Assembly: GCA_047495785.1 (NCBI GenBank)
Contig: JBLDXI010000024.1
Coordinates: forward strand, 3,472,001-3,536,000
DNA from: Lepidodermella squamata
Lineage: Eukaryota > Gastrotricha
Direction: 5' to 3'
Length of the DNA stretch: 64,000 nt
The position numbers were made by a program, and so were the translations under genes. The notes beneath the pieces were generated by a model. It had not been told where the DNA came from and made no database searches. It was given only the letters and a program-made list of their open reading frames with translations. Positions within the stretch are counted from its first letter, which is position 1, and every line of letters starts with the position of its first letter. Below are positions 11,105 through 21,164 of the stretch, piece after piece.

Positions 11105-12664
11105 ATGGAATTTTTCGAGCATTACAAATATGTATTTTTGTACTCTGGAGTGGCTATTACATCCGCCTCCCTAGCCACTTATTACTGGGCATATTGCTAT
11201 GTAACGAAATACCGCAATATTTTCCGAGAGATGGGCCTTCCATACGTTAAACCAACAAGATGGCTCGGTACGTGGGGCGAATATTTACACGGCGAAAATT
11301 TCTTCGAGGCCGAGCAAGAACTTGTACGGAAACACGGCACGTTTTTCGGGATGTTCGAAGGCCGCCAGCCTACAATTATGGTCACGGAGCCCGAATTGAT
11401 CCGCCAAGTCTTGTTCAAAGACCACGAATCTTTCATAGATCACCGAAGCTATTTGAAGAGCCGAACACGGGCATTGGATTACGGTTTGACTGAACTGACT
11501 GGTAATAGGTGGAAACACGCGAGGCAAACTATCACCCCAGCTTTTACGCCGAATGCATTAAGGCGGATGACCCCTCTTATTCTGCAATCTGTCAAGCAAC
11601 TCGTTGCCAATATCGAGAAGCAGTGCGATTTGAACGAAGACAATGACATTAAGATGAACAGCGGCTGCTTCACCATGGATGTAATTGCTTCTGTTGCCTT
11701 TGGTATTGAGTTGGATTCTTTGAATAACCCGGATAATCCGTTTGTGGTAAATGCCCGAGCTGCATTTGCTAACGATAAGAAGTTAAAATACGTCATTACC
11801 TTGGTACTCTTATTTCCCGGGTTGTTCCAAATACTCATGAAGATGTCGTCTGATAAATCGAAAATGATGAAGCCGTTCGTCTTTTTCACGCAAATCACCG
11901 AGCAAGAAATGAAACGGCGACGTGATGAGAAAGTCGATCGACCTGATTTTCTGCAAATGACGATGAGCATGGAAAAGGACCCAGAGGATCCTCAGTACAA
12001 GGATTTCGTGGAAATAGACGAATTCGGCAAGAAATGGCTGAGAAATGGCTTGACTCACATGGAAATCATCGGGCAGGCGGTTCTGTTTTTCGTGGCTGGC
12101 TACGAAACGACGTCGAATGTTTTGGCTTTAACGCTGTTCGCCCTCAGTGAACACCCTGAATGCCAGGAAAAGTTGTATCAGGAAATCAAAGCGGCTTTGA
12201 AGGATGAAGATCCCAACATGGATTCCGTTCAAGATTTAAAATACCTCGAAATGTGCATCGATGAAACCCTGAGACTTTACGCCCCATTCATGAGGCTAGA
12301 ACGAGTCTGCACTAAGGATACACAGCTTGGAGGGTATCACATTCCCAAAGGCGTCGTAGTGCTTGTGCCGGTTAATGCTATCCATCATGACTCGAATGTT
12401 TGGTTCGAACCTGAAAAATTCGACCCTGAGCGCTTCGCCGATCCTGAAAACATTCCCCAACTGGGTTTCATGCCTTTCGGCCTTGGAAATCGTAACTGCA
12501 TTGGAATGAGACTTGCTTATTTGGAGCTTAAATTGGCTCTGGTCTGTTTGGTTCGAAGACTGAAGTTTTCAGTCTCGCCCAACTTGGAATTTCCGATAAA
12601 ATGGAAGCCGAGTCTTCTGCGAATAAACGCTAGTCCAATTTTGCTGAAAGCTGAATGTCGTTAA
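11105..12664 (+). CDS. cytochrome P450 (CYP3-clan-like), tandem copy 1
   Basis: An intronless 519-residue microsomal-type P450 with an N-terminal membrane anchor (VFLYSGVAITSASLATYYWA). Diagnostic sites are the oxygen-binding AGYETT (331-336), the ExxR motif ETLR (387-390), a PERF-type segment (FDPERFADPEN), and haem loop FGLGNRNCIG (458-467) with the axial Cys at 465. Overall resemblance is to the CYP3 clan that includes nematode CYP13 and vertebrate CYP3A; the substrate is unknown. The ATG follows an ATAG acceptor-like site by 10 nt and lies 84 bp after the TMEM86 stop. A 154-bp tract (11496-11649) is identical to copy 4, which suggests gene conversion. Confidence 0.95.
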   Translation: MEFFEHYKYVFLYSGVAITSASLATYYWAYCYVTKYRNIFREMGLPYVKPTRWLGTWGEYLHGENFFEAEQELVRKHGTFFGMFEGRQPTIMVTEPELIRQVLFKDHESFIDHRSYLKSRTRALDYGLTELTGNRWKHARQTITPAFTPNALRRMTPLILQSVKQLVANIEKQCDLNEDNDIKMNSGCFTMDVIASVAFGIELDSLNNPDNPFVVNARAAFANDKKLKYVITLVLLFPGLFQILMKMSSDKSKMMKPFVFFTQITEQEMKRRRDEKVDRPDFLQMTMSMEKDPEDPQYKDFVEIDEFGKKWLRNGLTHMEIIGQAVLFFVAGYETTSNVLALTLFALSEHPECQEKLYQEIKAALKDEDPNMDSVQDLKYLEMCIDETLRLYAPFMRLERVCTKDTQLGGYHIPKGVVVLVPVNAIHHDSNVWFEPEKFDPERFADPENIPQLGFMPFGLGNRNCIGMRLAYLELKLALVCLVRRLKFSVSPNLEFPIKWKPSLLRINASPILLKAECR

Positions 12665-13201
12665 ATTCACTCATGTCTTGACTGTCATTTATTTATTCCA
12701 GAAGGATCTTTCGCTTTTTTTCCCAAAGGTATTTTTTTATCTATCAAGCTAAGTTTTCGATTAAAGTTTCAATTCACTATTATTTTATTTCATAGGTTTT
12801 ATATAAAACATTTTTATGCGTTTCTGGTTACTTACGCTGCTCGGTCGTCCGCAAGTGGGGATGAAATTTTGTTACTTCCTCCTTGTTGATGTAAAAATGT
12901 AGCTCTCATCACGTGGAGTGGAAAAGGCATTATAACTAGTACCGAACAGCCACTCTTCATTTTCTTGAGTCTAGACCTTCGCAATTTAGTAAGGGAACAA
13001 TGCGTTTCAAGTTTCTTAATGGATTTAGATAGACCTTTTAGGAGAGTTTAAGGAATGAATATTCGATTAGTCAAGTCGAAAAGCGCTATCGATTTGTGTT
13101 GTTGATTTCACCACTATTACTTAGCCCCTGAATTTTTCTGAATTTTTGAACTCATGATTATTTTTCACCGATTGCCCAATTTTTTCTTATAGAAGTTGAA
13201 A
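12665..13201. other. P450 spacer with duplicated 3' flank
   Basis: The 3' flank of copy 1 (about 12690-12740, containing ATTTATTCCAGAAGGATCTT) recurs after copy 2 at about 14778. The duplication unit therefore extended past the stop codon. No other gene is seen. A TTCTTATAG acceptor-like site sits 9 nt before the next ATG. Confidence 0.55.
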
Positions 13202-14752
13202 ATGGATTTTTTTGAGAATTACAAGCACGTAGTTTTGTACTCCGGAGTGGTGATTGGCACCGTTACCCTTGCCACTTACTACTGGGCATATCGATATGTG
13301 ACGAAGTATCGCGATATATTCCGCGAAATGGGCCTTCCATATGTTGAGCCAACTAGGTGGCTCGGTTCATGGGGCTTGTATTTGGAGGGCGAAGACTACT
13401 TTGAAGTCGAGAAAGAGCTTATACGCAAACATGGCACATTTTTCGGGCTATTCGAAGGCCGCCAGCCGTCGATCATGATTTCAGAACCTGAACTGATTCG
13501 TCAGGTACTGTTCAAGGACAACGAGTCTTTCATGGATCGTCGAATTTACGTGCAAAGCCGATCCCGGGCATTGGATTTTGGCATAACCCAATTAACTGGG
13601 CAAAGGTGGAAACACGCTAGGCAAGCAATCACACCAGCGTTCACGCCAAATGCATTAAGGCGGATGACCCCTCTTGTGTTGCAATCTGTCAAGCAACTTG
13701 TGGCTAATATCGAGAAGCAGATAGATTTGAATGAAGATATTGACATCAAAAGGAATTGCGGTTGCTTCACTATGGATGTGATTGCCACTGTAGCCTTCGG
13801 CTTTGAGCTCGATTCGTTTAATAACCCGAACAATCCATTCGTAGAATATGCGCAGACTGCTTTTGCAATCGATCAACAAGTTATAACCATGTTGCTTTTG
13901 TTCCCTGGGTTGTTCCGTCTTCTCGGTAAAATGATGTCCGACACTTCGAAAATGATGAAACCATTCGCGTTTTTCACGAAAATCACCGAGGAAGAAATAA
14001 AACGACGACATGATGAGAAAGTCGATCGACCTGACTTCCTGCAAATGATCATGAATTTGGAGAAGGACCCTGAGGATCCTCAAAACAAGGAATTCTTGGA
14101 AGTTGACGAATTCGGGCTAAAATGGCTGACAAACGGTTTGACTCACCTGGAAGTTGTGGGGCAGGCGGTCCTGTTCTTTGCGGCTGGCAACGAGACAACG
14201 GCTAGCGTTTTGACCTTAACGCTGTTCGCCCTCAGTGAACACCCTGAATGCCAGGATAAGTTGTATCAGGAAATAAAAGTGGCTTTGAAGGATGAAGATC
14301 CCAACATGGATTCAGTTCAGGAGTTAAAATATTTGGAAATGTGTATCAATGAGACAATGCGACTTTACTGCCCTCTAACAAGGCTGGAGCGCGTCTGCGT
14401 CAAAGACACTCAAGTGGGAGGTTACCACATCCCCAAAGGTGTAGTTGTTCTTGTCCCGGCTAATGTTATTCAACATGATCCTCACATTTGGTCCGAGCCT
14501 GAGAAGTTCGACCCAGAACGATTTTCTGATTCCGAAAATATTCCTCAACTAGGATACATGCCCTTCGGCCTTGGAAATCGTAACTGCATTGGAATGAGAC
14601 TGGCTTATTTGGAGCTCAAATTTGCTCTGGTTTGTTTGATTCGAAAACTGAAGTTTTCGATCTCGCCTGATATGCCGACTCCGATTAAATGGAAGCATAG
14701 TCATTTGCGTGTTAATGCTACTCCCATCTTGCTGAAAGCAGAAAGTCGGTGA
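13202..14752 (+). CDS. cytochrome P450, tandem copy 2
   Basis: An intronless 516-residue protein. The start is taken at 13202 because it directly follows an acceptor-like TATAG (ends 13192) and aligns with MEFFE-type starts of its neighbours. It has the N-terminal anchor, ExxR in NETMRLY, FDPERFSDSEN and the haem loop FGLGNRNCIG. The I-helix motif reads AGNETT instead of the AGYETT found in the other copies, a substitution next to the conserved acid-Thr pair. It is also shorter than copy 1 in the F-G region (AFAIDQQVITML), where P450s often differ in substrate access. All catalytic landmarks are intact, so it should be functional. Confidence 0.95.
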   Translation: MDFFENYKHVVLYSGVVIGTVTLATYYWAYRYVTKYRDIFREMGLPYVEPTRWLGSWGLYLEGEDYFEVEKELIRKHGTFFGLFEGRQPSIMISEPELIRQVLFKDNESFMDRRIYVQSRSRALDFGITQLTGQRWKHARQAITPAFTPNALRRMTPLVLQSVKQLVANIEKQIDLNEDIDIKRNCGCFTMDVIATVAFGFELDSFNNPNNPFVEYAQTAFAIDQQVITMLLLFPGLFRLLGKMMSDTSKMMKPFAFFTKITEEEIKRRHDEKVDRPDFLQMIMNLEKDPEDPQNKEFLEVDEFGLKWLTNGLTHLEVVGQAVLFFAAGNETTASVLTLTLFALSEHPECQDKLYQEIKVALKDEDPNMDSVQELKYLEMCINETMRLYCPLTRLERVCVKDTQVGGYHIPKGVVVLVPANVIQHDPHIWSEPEKFDPERFSDSENIPQLGYMPFGLGNRNCIGMRLAYLELKFALVCLIRKLKFSISPDMPTPIKWKHSHLRVNATPILLKAESR

Positions 14753-15589
14753 ATGTAGTATTCGAGTTTCAGTGACAAATATTTATTCCAGAAGGATCTT
14801 TCGTTATTTTCTTTCGTCTTTCGTTTCCCAAAGGTATTGTTTTTTATCTGCTGGGCAAATTATCAAATAAATCTGCATTACTATTTTTTTTATTTTATAG
14901 GTTTTTTAAACGAATGTCACCACGTTTCGTCACCTTCTATTTCAGCCGCAATTTCGGTGAGCATTCATAGTAATCACAGCTCTTATATAAATTCAGATAT
15001 AGTCTGGCGGTGAATTACAAGTGATCGATTAAATGTTTTCTTCATCTTCTTCACGACGCACAGGTTCTTCTGAGCCTGTCGCGCAACGTCGAATATCCTT
15101 CTCATTTCTTCTGTGGCGCTGGCACCGTTCTTCAGTTTTCCAAGTGTAAAACCTGTTGGTAATCCCCGCAATGCAGATCTTGAATCCCAGTTTAGCGCGT
15201 TATTCTCTGCCAATTACGTGCTCATGTAACGGGCAGGGATAGCTAGAGTCAGGAACTCATAAGGTGTAAAGTATAATGCTCCAATCGCTAAAAGTGATAT
15301 CTCAATGAGCAATAACGTAGTTTATGACGTAACAGCTTCTTTTTTATTGAGCCTTTATTAACGGAATTCAGGAGAAAACGAGATTGTAGGCATGCTTCTT
15401 CATTTCCCCACCTTCAACTCAACTCAAAAATGACTGTTATAGAACACATCCTTATGGAATTTCTCGTAGTTGATCTCTTGGACTTTTTGTTGATCCTAAC
15501 TCATAGCAGCTAGTCGAATGATAAATTTCTTAATTTACATCGATGCTCAAATATAATTATGCTTTAATTTTGTCATTTAGTTGTTAAAC
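14753..15589. other. P450 spacer
   Basis: The proximal part repeats the 3' flank seen after copy 1. The remainder holds no recognisable coding segment. The stretch ends with TGTCATTTAG at 15571-15580, an acceptor-like site 9 nt before the next start codon. Confidence 0.45.
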
Positions 15590-17158
15590 ATGGAATTTTT
15601 CGAAAATCACAAGCACTTATTTTTGTACTCCGGAGTGGTGATTGGCGCCGTTTCTTTAGCCACGTATTACTGGGCATATCGATATGTTACCAAATACCGA
15701 AACATTTTCCGAGAAATGGGCCTTCCATACGTTGAACCAACAACGTGGCTCGGTTCATGGGGCACGTATTTGGATGGCGAAGATTTCTTCGAAGTCGAAC
15801 AGGAGCTTGTCAAGAAACACGGCAAATTTTTCGGGCTATTCGAAGGCCGTCAGCCTTCGATAATGGTTTCAGAACCTGACTTGATTCGCCAGGTCTTGAT
15901 TAAAGACCACGAATCCTACATCGATCGGCGGAATTTCGTGCAAAGCCGAAGTCGCCCGTTGGACTTTGGACTAACTATGTTAACTGGACAAAGGTGGAAG
16001 CATGTTAGACAAACGATCACTCCGGCATTTACGCCAAATGCGTTGAGGCGAATGACGCCACTTGTATTGCAATCTGTTAAGCAGCTTGTCGCTAACATCG
16101 AGAAGCAGTGCGATTTGAACGAGGACATTGACATAAAAATGAATTGCGGCTGCTTTACGATGGATGTGATTGCTTCCGTCGCCTTCGGCATTGAACTCGA
16201 CTCTTTGAATAACCCGAACAATCCGTTTGTCGAAAACGCTCGAGCTGCGTTTTCGAACGATATTACAAAAGGATCGATGAAATATTTCGTAATGTTAGTA
16301 TTCATGTTTCCTGGTATGTTTAATCTTCTCAACAAACTAACGTCGGACAACTCTAAATTGATGAAGCCGTTCGTGTTTTTCCATAAAATTACCGAACAGG
16401 AAATGAAGCGTAGACGCGATGAGAACGTTGATCGACCCGATTTCCTTCAAATGACGATGAATTTGGAAAAGGATCCAGAAGATCCGCAACACAAGGATTT
16501 CGTAGAAATCGACGAATTCGGCCAGAAATGGCTGAGAAATGGGTTGACTCACATGGAAATAATTGGACAGGCGGTTCTTTTCTTTGCTGCTGGCTACGAG
16601 ACTACGGCTAATGTTCTGGCTTTAACTCTTTTCGCCCTTAGCAAGCATCCGGAGTGTCAGGATAAATTGTATCAGGAGATCAAGGCAGCTCTTAAGGATG
16701 AAGATCCCAACATGGATTCCGTTCAGGATTTGAAATACCTTGAAATGTGCATCAACGAGACAATGCGAATTTACTGCCCTCTTACGAGGCTTGAACGCTC
16801 TTGTACAAAGGACACTCAACTGGGAGGCTACCATATCCCTAAAGGTGTTGTAGTTCTCGTCCCGGCTAATGCTATTCAACACGATCCTAACGTTTGGGAC
16901 GAGCCTGAGAAGTTCGACCCTGAACGATTTGCTGATCCGGAAAATATTCCTCAACTAGGTTACATGCCTTTTGGACTTGGAAATCGAAACTGCATTGGAA
17001 TGAGGCTGGCCTATCTGGAGTTGAAGCTAGCCTTAGTTTGTCTGGTTCGGCAACTCAAATTTTCGATCTCTCCCAACATGCCTATTCCGATCAAATGGAA
17101 GATGAGTGCTTTGCGCATGAACGCAACTCCGATTTTGCTGAAAGCTGAGCGCCGATAA
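15590..17158 (+). CDS. cytochrome P450, tandem copy 3
   Basis: An intronless 522-residue P450. The ATG at 15590 is chosen because it matches the MEFFENHK start shared by the array; upstream codons in frame lack an ATG. The anchor segment (FLYSGVVIGAVSLATYYWA), FFAAGYETTANVL, NETMRIY, FDPERFADPEN and the haem loop FGLGNRNCIG are all present. It carries the NDITKGSMKYFV insertion typical of copies 3, 4 and 5 but absent from copies 1 and 2, so these three form a subgroup. Nothing indicates inactivation. Confidence 0.95.
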   Translation: MEFFENHKHLFLYSGVVIGAVSLATYYWAYRYVTKYRNIFREMGLPYVEPTTWLGSWGTYLDGEDFFEVEQELVKKHGKFFGLFEGRQPSIMVSEPDLIRQVLIKDHESYIDRRNFVQSRSRPLDFGLTMLTGQRWKHVRQTITPAFTPNALRRMTPLVLQSVKQLVANIEKQCDLNEDIDIKMNCGCFTMDVIASVAFGIELDSLNNPNNPFVENARAAFSNDITKGSMKYFVMLVFMFPGMFNLLNKLTSDNSKLMKPFVFFHKITEQEMKRRRDENVDRPDFLQMTMNLEKDPEDPQHKDFVEIDEFGQKWLRNGLTHMEIIGQAVLFFAAGYETTANVLALTLFALSKHPECQDKLYQEIKAALKDEDPNMDSVQDLKYLEMCINETMRIYCPLTRLERSCTKDTQLGGYHIPKGVVVLVPANAIQHDPNVWDEPEKFDPERFADPENIPQLGYMPFGLGNRNCIGMRLAYLELKLALVCLVRQLKFSISPNMPIPIKWKMSALRMNATPILLKAERR

Positions 17159-18442
17159 ATCCAATTTTTGGGCATGACAACTGTTTATTCCAGATTTGCT
17201 AATTATGACAATCTTGAAATTGAATGCGGTTTTTCTTATTAATTTGACAGATTTTCAATTTCTCATTTGCTAGACGAAATCGACTTATTTACCGGTGAAA
17301 CTTTTCCAATAAATCATCTTTTTCTGATTTTTAGATATTTTTTAAATAATGGATGTGTTAACTTTTGGAAGCGCTAGTTTATGCCCAGTTCTACTGGCTA
17401 TTTTTTGCCTGCCGCCCGCCTCTCGAGATTCCAGTCTGCCTTGTAAGACTGGACTCCCTCAATGATCCGATAGCGTGGTCCGGAATTTCGGAATCCTTGC
17501 CTTGGCTTACGTTTGATTGGCTTGATTGGCGTACCTTGATTGGCTTACGTTTAAACTAATTGCCTTTATTCTTTCAGTGGTTTTAAAAGGTTGTTCGGCG
17601 TGGCGTGACAAGAGCTGATTGTTAGAAGCGCGAACACCACGGTGGAACGGTGTGTGACAAGTTGTAAGAGGGGTAAACATGGTCGCCCAAATATTACCGT
17701 AGTTACCGAAATACTAACCCGGGCTTATGCAAAAATGATACCTCGAAAAATGGGGAAAAGTAGGCTACTATTCAAGACTAGGCTTCTATTTGAGATAGGC
17801 TTATGCAACGAAGACGTAGCATAATTTTGCGTGTTTCAGTATCAAAACTCATCAAATTTTTCGTTACTAGCTATTACCCAGGTCGCCTAATAGCTGAAAA
17901 TAAGGAGCGCCACAACAAAAATCATCGTAAGTCGCAGATTATCAAACATCTTCAGGCATTTTTCGTTGTTAAAACCTTTAAGCTCGGGAGAGCCCACATG
18001 CCGTAATAGCCTAGGCTACTATTCGAGATAGGACTATGCATCGAAGAATTCCAATTTACCTAGGCTTCTAAACGAGACAGGCTTCTAAACGAGGGGAGGC
18101 TTATATTTCGGTAACTACGGTATATTTCGCCAAATTTATTCTCCACATAAAAAATTATGAAAAGTGATAGGATACCCTGTAACTCTGCGTTGAAGCATCT
18201 CGAAGAATGCATATCATCGGCGTCGTTCTTTGGTCCGGAGCATTGCTCTGCATTCGCCCAGCTCCGTTTCGCCAATAACGAACATGCTAATTCTCACATG
18301 TTCCCTTGTACCTACGTGCATTCCATACCGCGTTACTTGCTTATAGGACAAAGACGATAGGAACAATTAAAATAGACGATCTATCCAACTTGAATCGAGA
18401 CGCTACTAAACTTCTGATCTGATTTTTCAAATAGCTGTTAAA
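17159..18442. other. P450 spacer holding a miniature transposable element
   Basis: The 1.28 kb between P450 copies 3 and 4 contains a DNA-transposon-like element at 17695-18122 (listed separately). A short tandem-like stretch around 17510-17555 repeats GATTGGCTTACGTT. No protein-coding segment is convincing. An acceptor-like CAAATAG ends at 18434, 8 nt before the next start codon. Confidence 0.5.
17695..18122. mobile_element. MITE-like element with 19-bp terminal inverted repeats
   Basis: The ends are perfect 19-bp inverted repeats, TACCGTAGTTACCGAAATA at 17695-17713 and its complement at 18104-18122. They are flanked on both sides by TAT, compatible with a short TA-containing target duplication. 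The 428-bp interior has no transposase. It contains internal subrepeats built on TAGGCTACTATTC (about 17761 and 18010) and AGGCTTCTAAACGAG. This is a non-autonomous DNA element between P450 copies 3 and 4. The superfamily is not certain. Confidence 0.75.
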
Positions 18443-20011
18443 ATGGAATTTTTCGTTAACAACAAACGCATCTTTCTGTATACTGGAGTGGCCATTGGAT
18501 CCGTCTCCCTAGCCACGTATTACTTGGCGTATCGATATGTGATGAAGTACCGCAATATCTTCCGCGAAATGGGCCTTCCATACGTGGAACCAACAACGTG
18601 GCTTGGTTCATGGGGCGCGTATTTGGAGGGCGAAGACTTTTTCGAAGTTGAGCGTGATCTCATCGCAAAACATGGCAACTTCTTTGGGATGTTCGAAGGC
18701 CGTCAGCCTGCGATTATGGTTTCAGAACCGGATTTGATTCGGCAAGTGCTGTTCAAGGACCACGAATCTTACATGGATCGGCGAACTTTTCTGAAAAGCC
18801 GAAGTCGGGCGTTAGATTACGGTTTAACCGAATTGACTGGTAATAGGTGGAAACACGCGAGGCAAACTATCACCCCAGCTTTTACGCCGAATGCATTAAG
18901 GCGGATGACCCCTCTTATTCTGCAATCTGTCAAGCAACTCGTTGCCAATATCGAGAAGCAGTGCGATTTGAACGAAGACAATGACATCAAAGTGAACAGC
19001 GGCTGCTATTCTATGGATGTAATTGCTTCTGTAGCATTTGGTATTGAACTGGATTCGCTGAATAACCCGAACAATCCGTTTGTTGAAAATGCCCGCGCTG
19101 CGTTTTCGAACGATGTCACGAAAGGATCTATGAAATATATCGTAATTCTGGTATTTTCATTCCCTGGTTTGTTTAATCTTCTCAACCAAATGACATCCGA
19201 TAGTTCAGCATTGATGAAGCCGTTCGTGTTTTTCACGCAAATCACCAAGCAAGAAATGAAACGGCGACGTGATGAGAAAGTTGATCGACCCGATTTCCTT
19301 CAAATGACGATGAATTTAGAAAAGGACCCCGAGGATCCCGAACATAAAGATTTCGTAGAAATTGACGAATTCGGCCAGAAATGGCTGAGAAATGGGTTGA
19401 CTCACATGGAAATCATTGGGCAGGCGGTTCTGTTTTTCGCGGCTGGATACGAAACGACGTCAAATGTTTTGGCTCAAATGCTTTTCGCTCTTAGCATGCA
19501 CCCTGAATGTCAGCAAAAGCTGTATCAGGAGATCAAGGCAGCTCTTAAGGATGAAGATCCAAACATGGATTCCGTTCAAGAGTTGAAATACCTTGAAATG
19601 TGCATTAATGAGACAATGCGACTTCACTGCCCTGTTTCAAGGCTTGAACGTACCTGTACTAAGGACACTCAACTGGGAGGTTTCCATATTCCCCAAGGAA
19701 TCGCTGTTTTTATCCCGGCTAATGCCATTCAGCATGACCCTAACATTTGGAATGAACCTGAGAAGTTTGAACCTGAACGATTTGCTGACCCTGAGCGTGT
19801 ACCTCAGTTTGGCTTTATGCCTTTCGGACTTGGAAATCGCAACTGCATTGGAATGAGGCTGGCCTATTTGGAGCTGAAGCTAGCCTTAGTTTGTTTGGTT
19901 CGGCAACTCAAATTTTCGATCTCGCCAAATATGCCGATTCCGGTTAAATGGAAGCCGAGTCCTTTGCGCATGAATGCCACTCCGATTTTGCTGAAGGCTG
20001 AGCACCGATGA
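18443..20011 (+). CDS. cytochrome P450, tandem copy 4
   Basis: An intronless 522-residue P450 with the full motif set: AGYETT near residue 334, NETMRLH for the ExxR helix, EPERFADPER, and haem loop FGLGNRNCIG. The PERF segment reads FEPERF where most copies have FDPERF. The N-terminal third matches copy 5 most closely (EVERDLIAKHGNFFGMFEG), whereas 18834-18987 is identical in all 154 bases to copy 1, located 7.3 kb upstream. That mosaic points to gene conversion within the array. The ATG is preceded by an acceptor-like CAAATAG at a distance of 8 nt. Confidence 0.95.
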   Translation: MEFFVNNKRIFLYTGVAIGSVSLATYYLAYRYVMKYRNIFREMGLPYVEPTTWLGSWGAYLEGEDFFEVERDLIAKHGNFFGMFEGRQPAIMVSEPDLIRQVLFKDHESYMDRRTFLKSRSRALDYGLTELTGNRWKHARQTITPAFTPNALRRMTPLILQSVKQLVANIEKQCDLNEDNDIKVNSGCYSMDVIASVAFGIELDSLNNPNNPFVENARAAFSNDVTKGSMKYIVILVFSFPGLFNLLNQMTSDSSALMKPFVFFTQITKQEMKRRRDEKVDRPDFLQMTMNLEKDPEDPEHKDFVEIDEFGQKWLRNGLTHMEIIGQAVLFFAAGYETTSNVLAQMLFALSMHPECQQKLYQEIKAALKDEDPNMDSVQELKYLEMCINETMRLHCPVSRLERTCTKDTQLGGFHIPQGIAVFIPANAIQHDPNIWNEPEKFEPERFADPERVPQFGFMPFGLGNRNCIGMRLAYLELKLALVCLVRQLKFSISPNMPIPVKWKPSPLRMNATPILLKAEHR

Positions 20012-21164
20012 ACTGTCTTCTCCGGCTTGGCAATCAACTTTGTATTCCGGATAGGCTAATACTTAATTACAATCACAACTTTTTATAGATTTTTCTGATA
20101 ATTGTGCAATTTTTCGGAGTTTCCATCGATTTTTTCGCTGACCTGTTAGAATATTTCTCGTATAATCGGCATGCCTTACATTGATCCGAAGCTGTGATAT
20201 GGAACATTTTGGTCTTTTTTTGGCGAATCCTTGAAAGTAATAGCTTTGCTTTTTTAACTCTTTCAGTTTTCATAGCGAATTTTTCTAAAATTTTCTTTAT
20301 TTTATTTTCTATGTTATTTGCAGTATTTGGGTATTCCTAATAGAACCAACCAACGATATTTTTAGCATTTTCAGGCCATTCTTGTTTGAGATCTTTTTTG
20401 TAAGCGTCAGTCAATTGTGGACATGTTACTAATTGGTATTCTATCAATTTTATTCGTAATAATAATTGTTTCGCGTATTTCGTACGTTTTGGGGTTTCGG
20501 GGGAAACAGGAGTTGATGTTCTGGACCCCCATCGAAACTACCTCTCATTTTATACTGCCAGTCAAGATAACTATTTTCGTAAGCGTAATCCAGTTTTTTT
20601 ACTTGCAATGTTGTGAAAAATGCAAATGCCTTGACCTTATGATTTGCTAATTTTTGCGAAAAATAAAATAGTATTACAGTATTTCACCATAAAAGAGACG
20701 TTGCTTTGTGTACCACGAAGAAACTCTCTGGAGTATTTTAAACTGGCATTGATTATTCGGCACATGCCCATTCCGAAAGGACCATATTATTGGCAAAAGC
20801 TTTCATTATACTCCTATTTTCATGTCATAAGAGTTAATTATTTGAAAAATACTGACTCCTATTAGGATGGTGTGATGACAAATCTTGACCAGGTCAACAT
20901 TTCATAGGTTTAGGTTTGCCATCCTGCAGCGATGCGGCCATCCACCTATCTCTGTCTTGCGCTTGCTCTCTCGCTTCGACCCGCGTCATGCCTAGATCCG
21001 TCACGTCTCGCTCTCGATCTCCCTGCCCTTCTCTACCGATGCTGGCCTCAAGGTCGTCCCTTCCCTCCTTAGCATTAAGGTCGCCCATACCGAAAGTCAT
21101 GTTAAGTACTGATTTGCAGCATCTCGTTACAACTAAACATCTGCTCTATTTTTTCATATAGGTC
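20012..21164. other. P450 spacer, no gene seen
   Basis: This 1.15-kb AT-rich spacer has a somewhat GC-richer stretch near 20920-21100 with C/T-rich composition. No open frame shows a recognisable family. It ends with TTTTTTCATATAG, acceptor-like, 3 nt before the next start codon. Confidence 0.4.
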
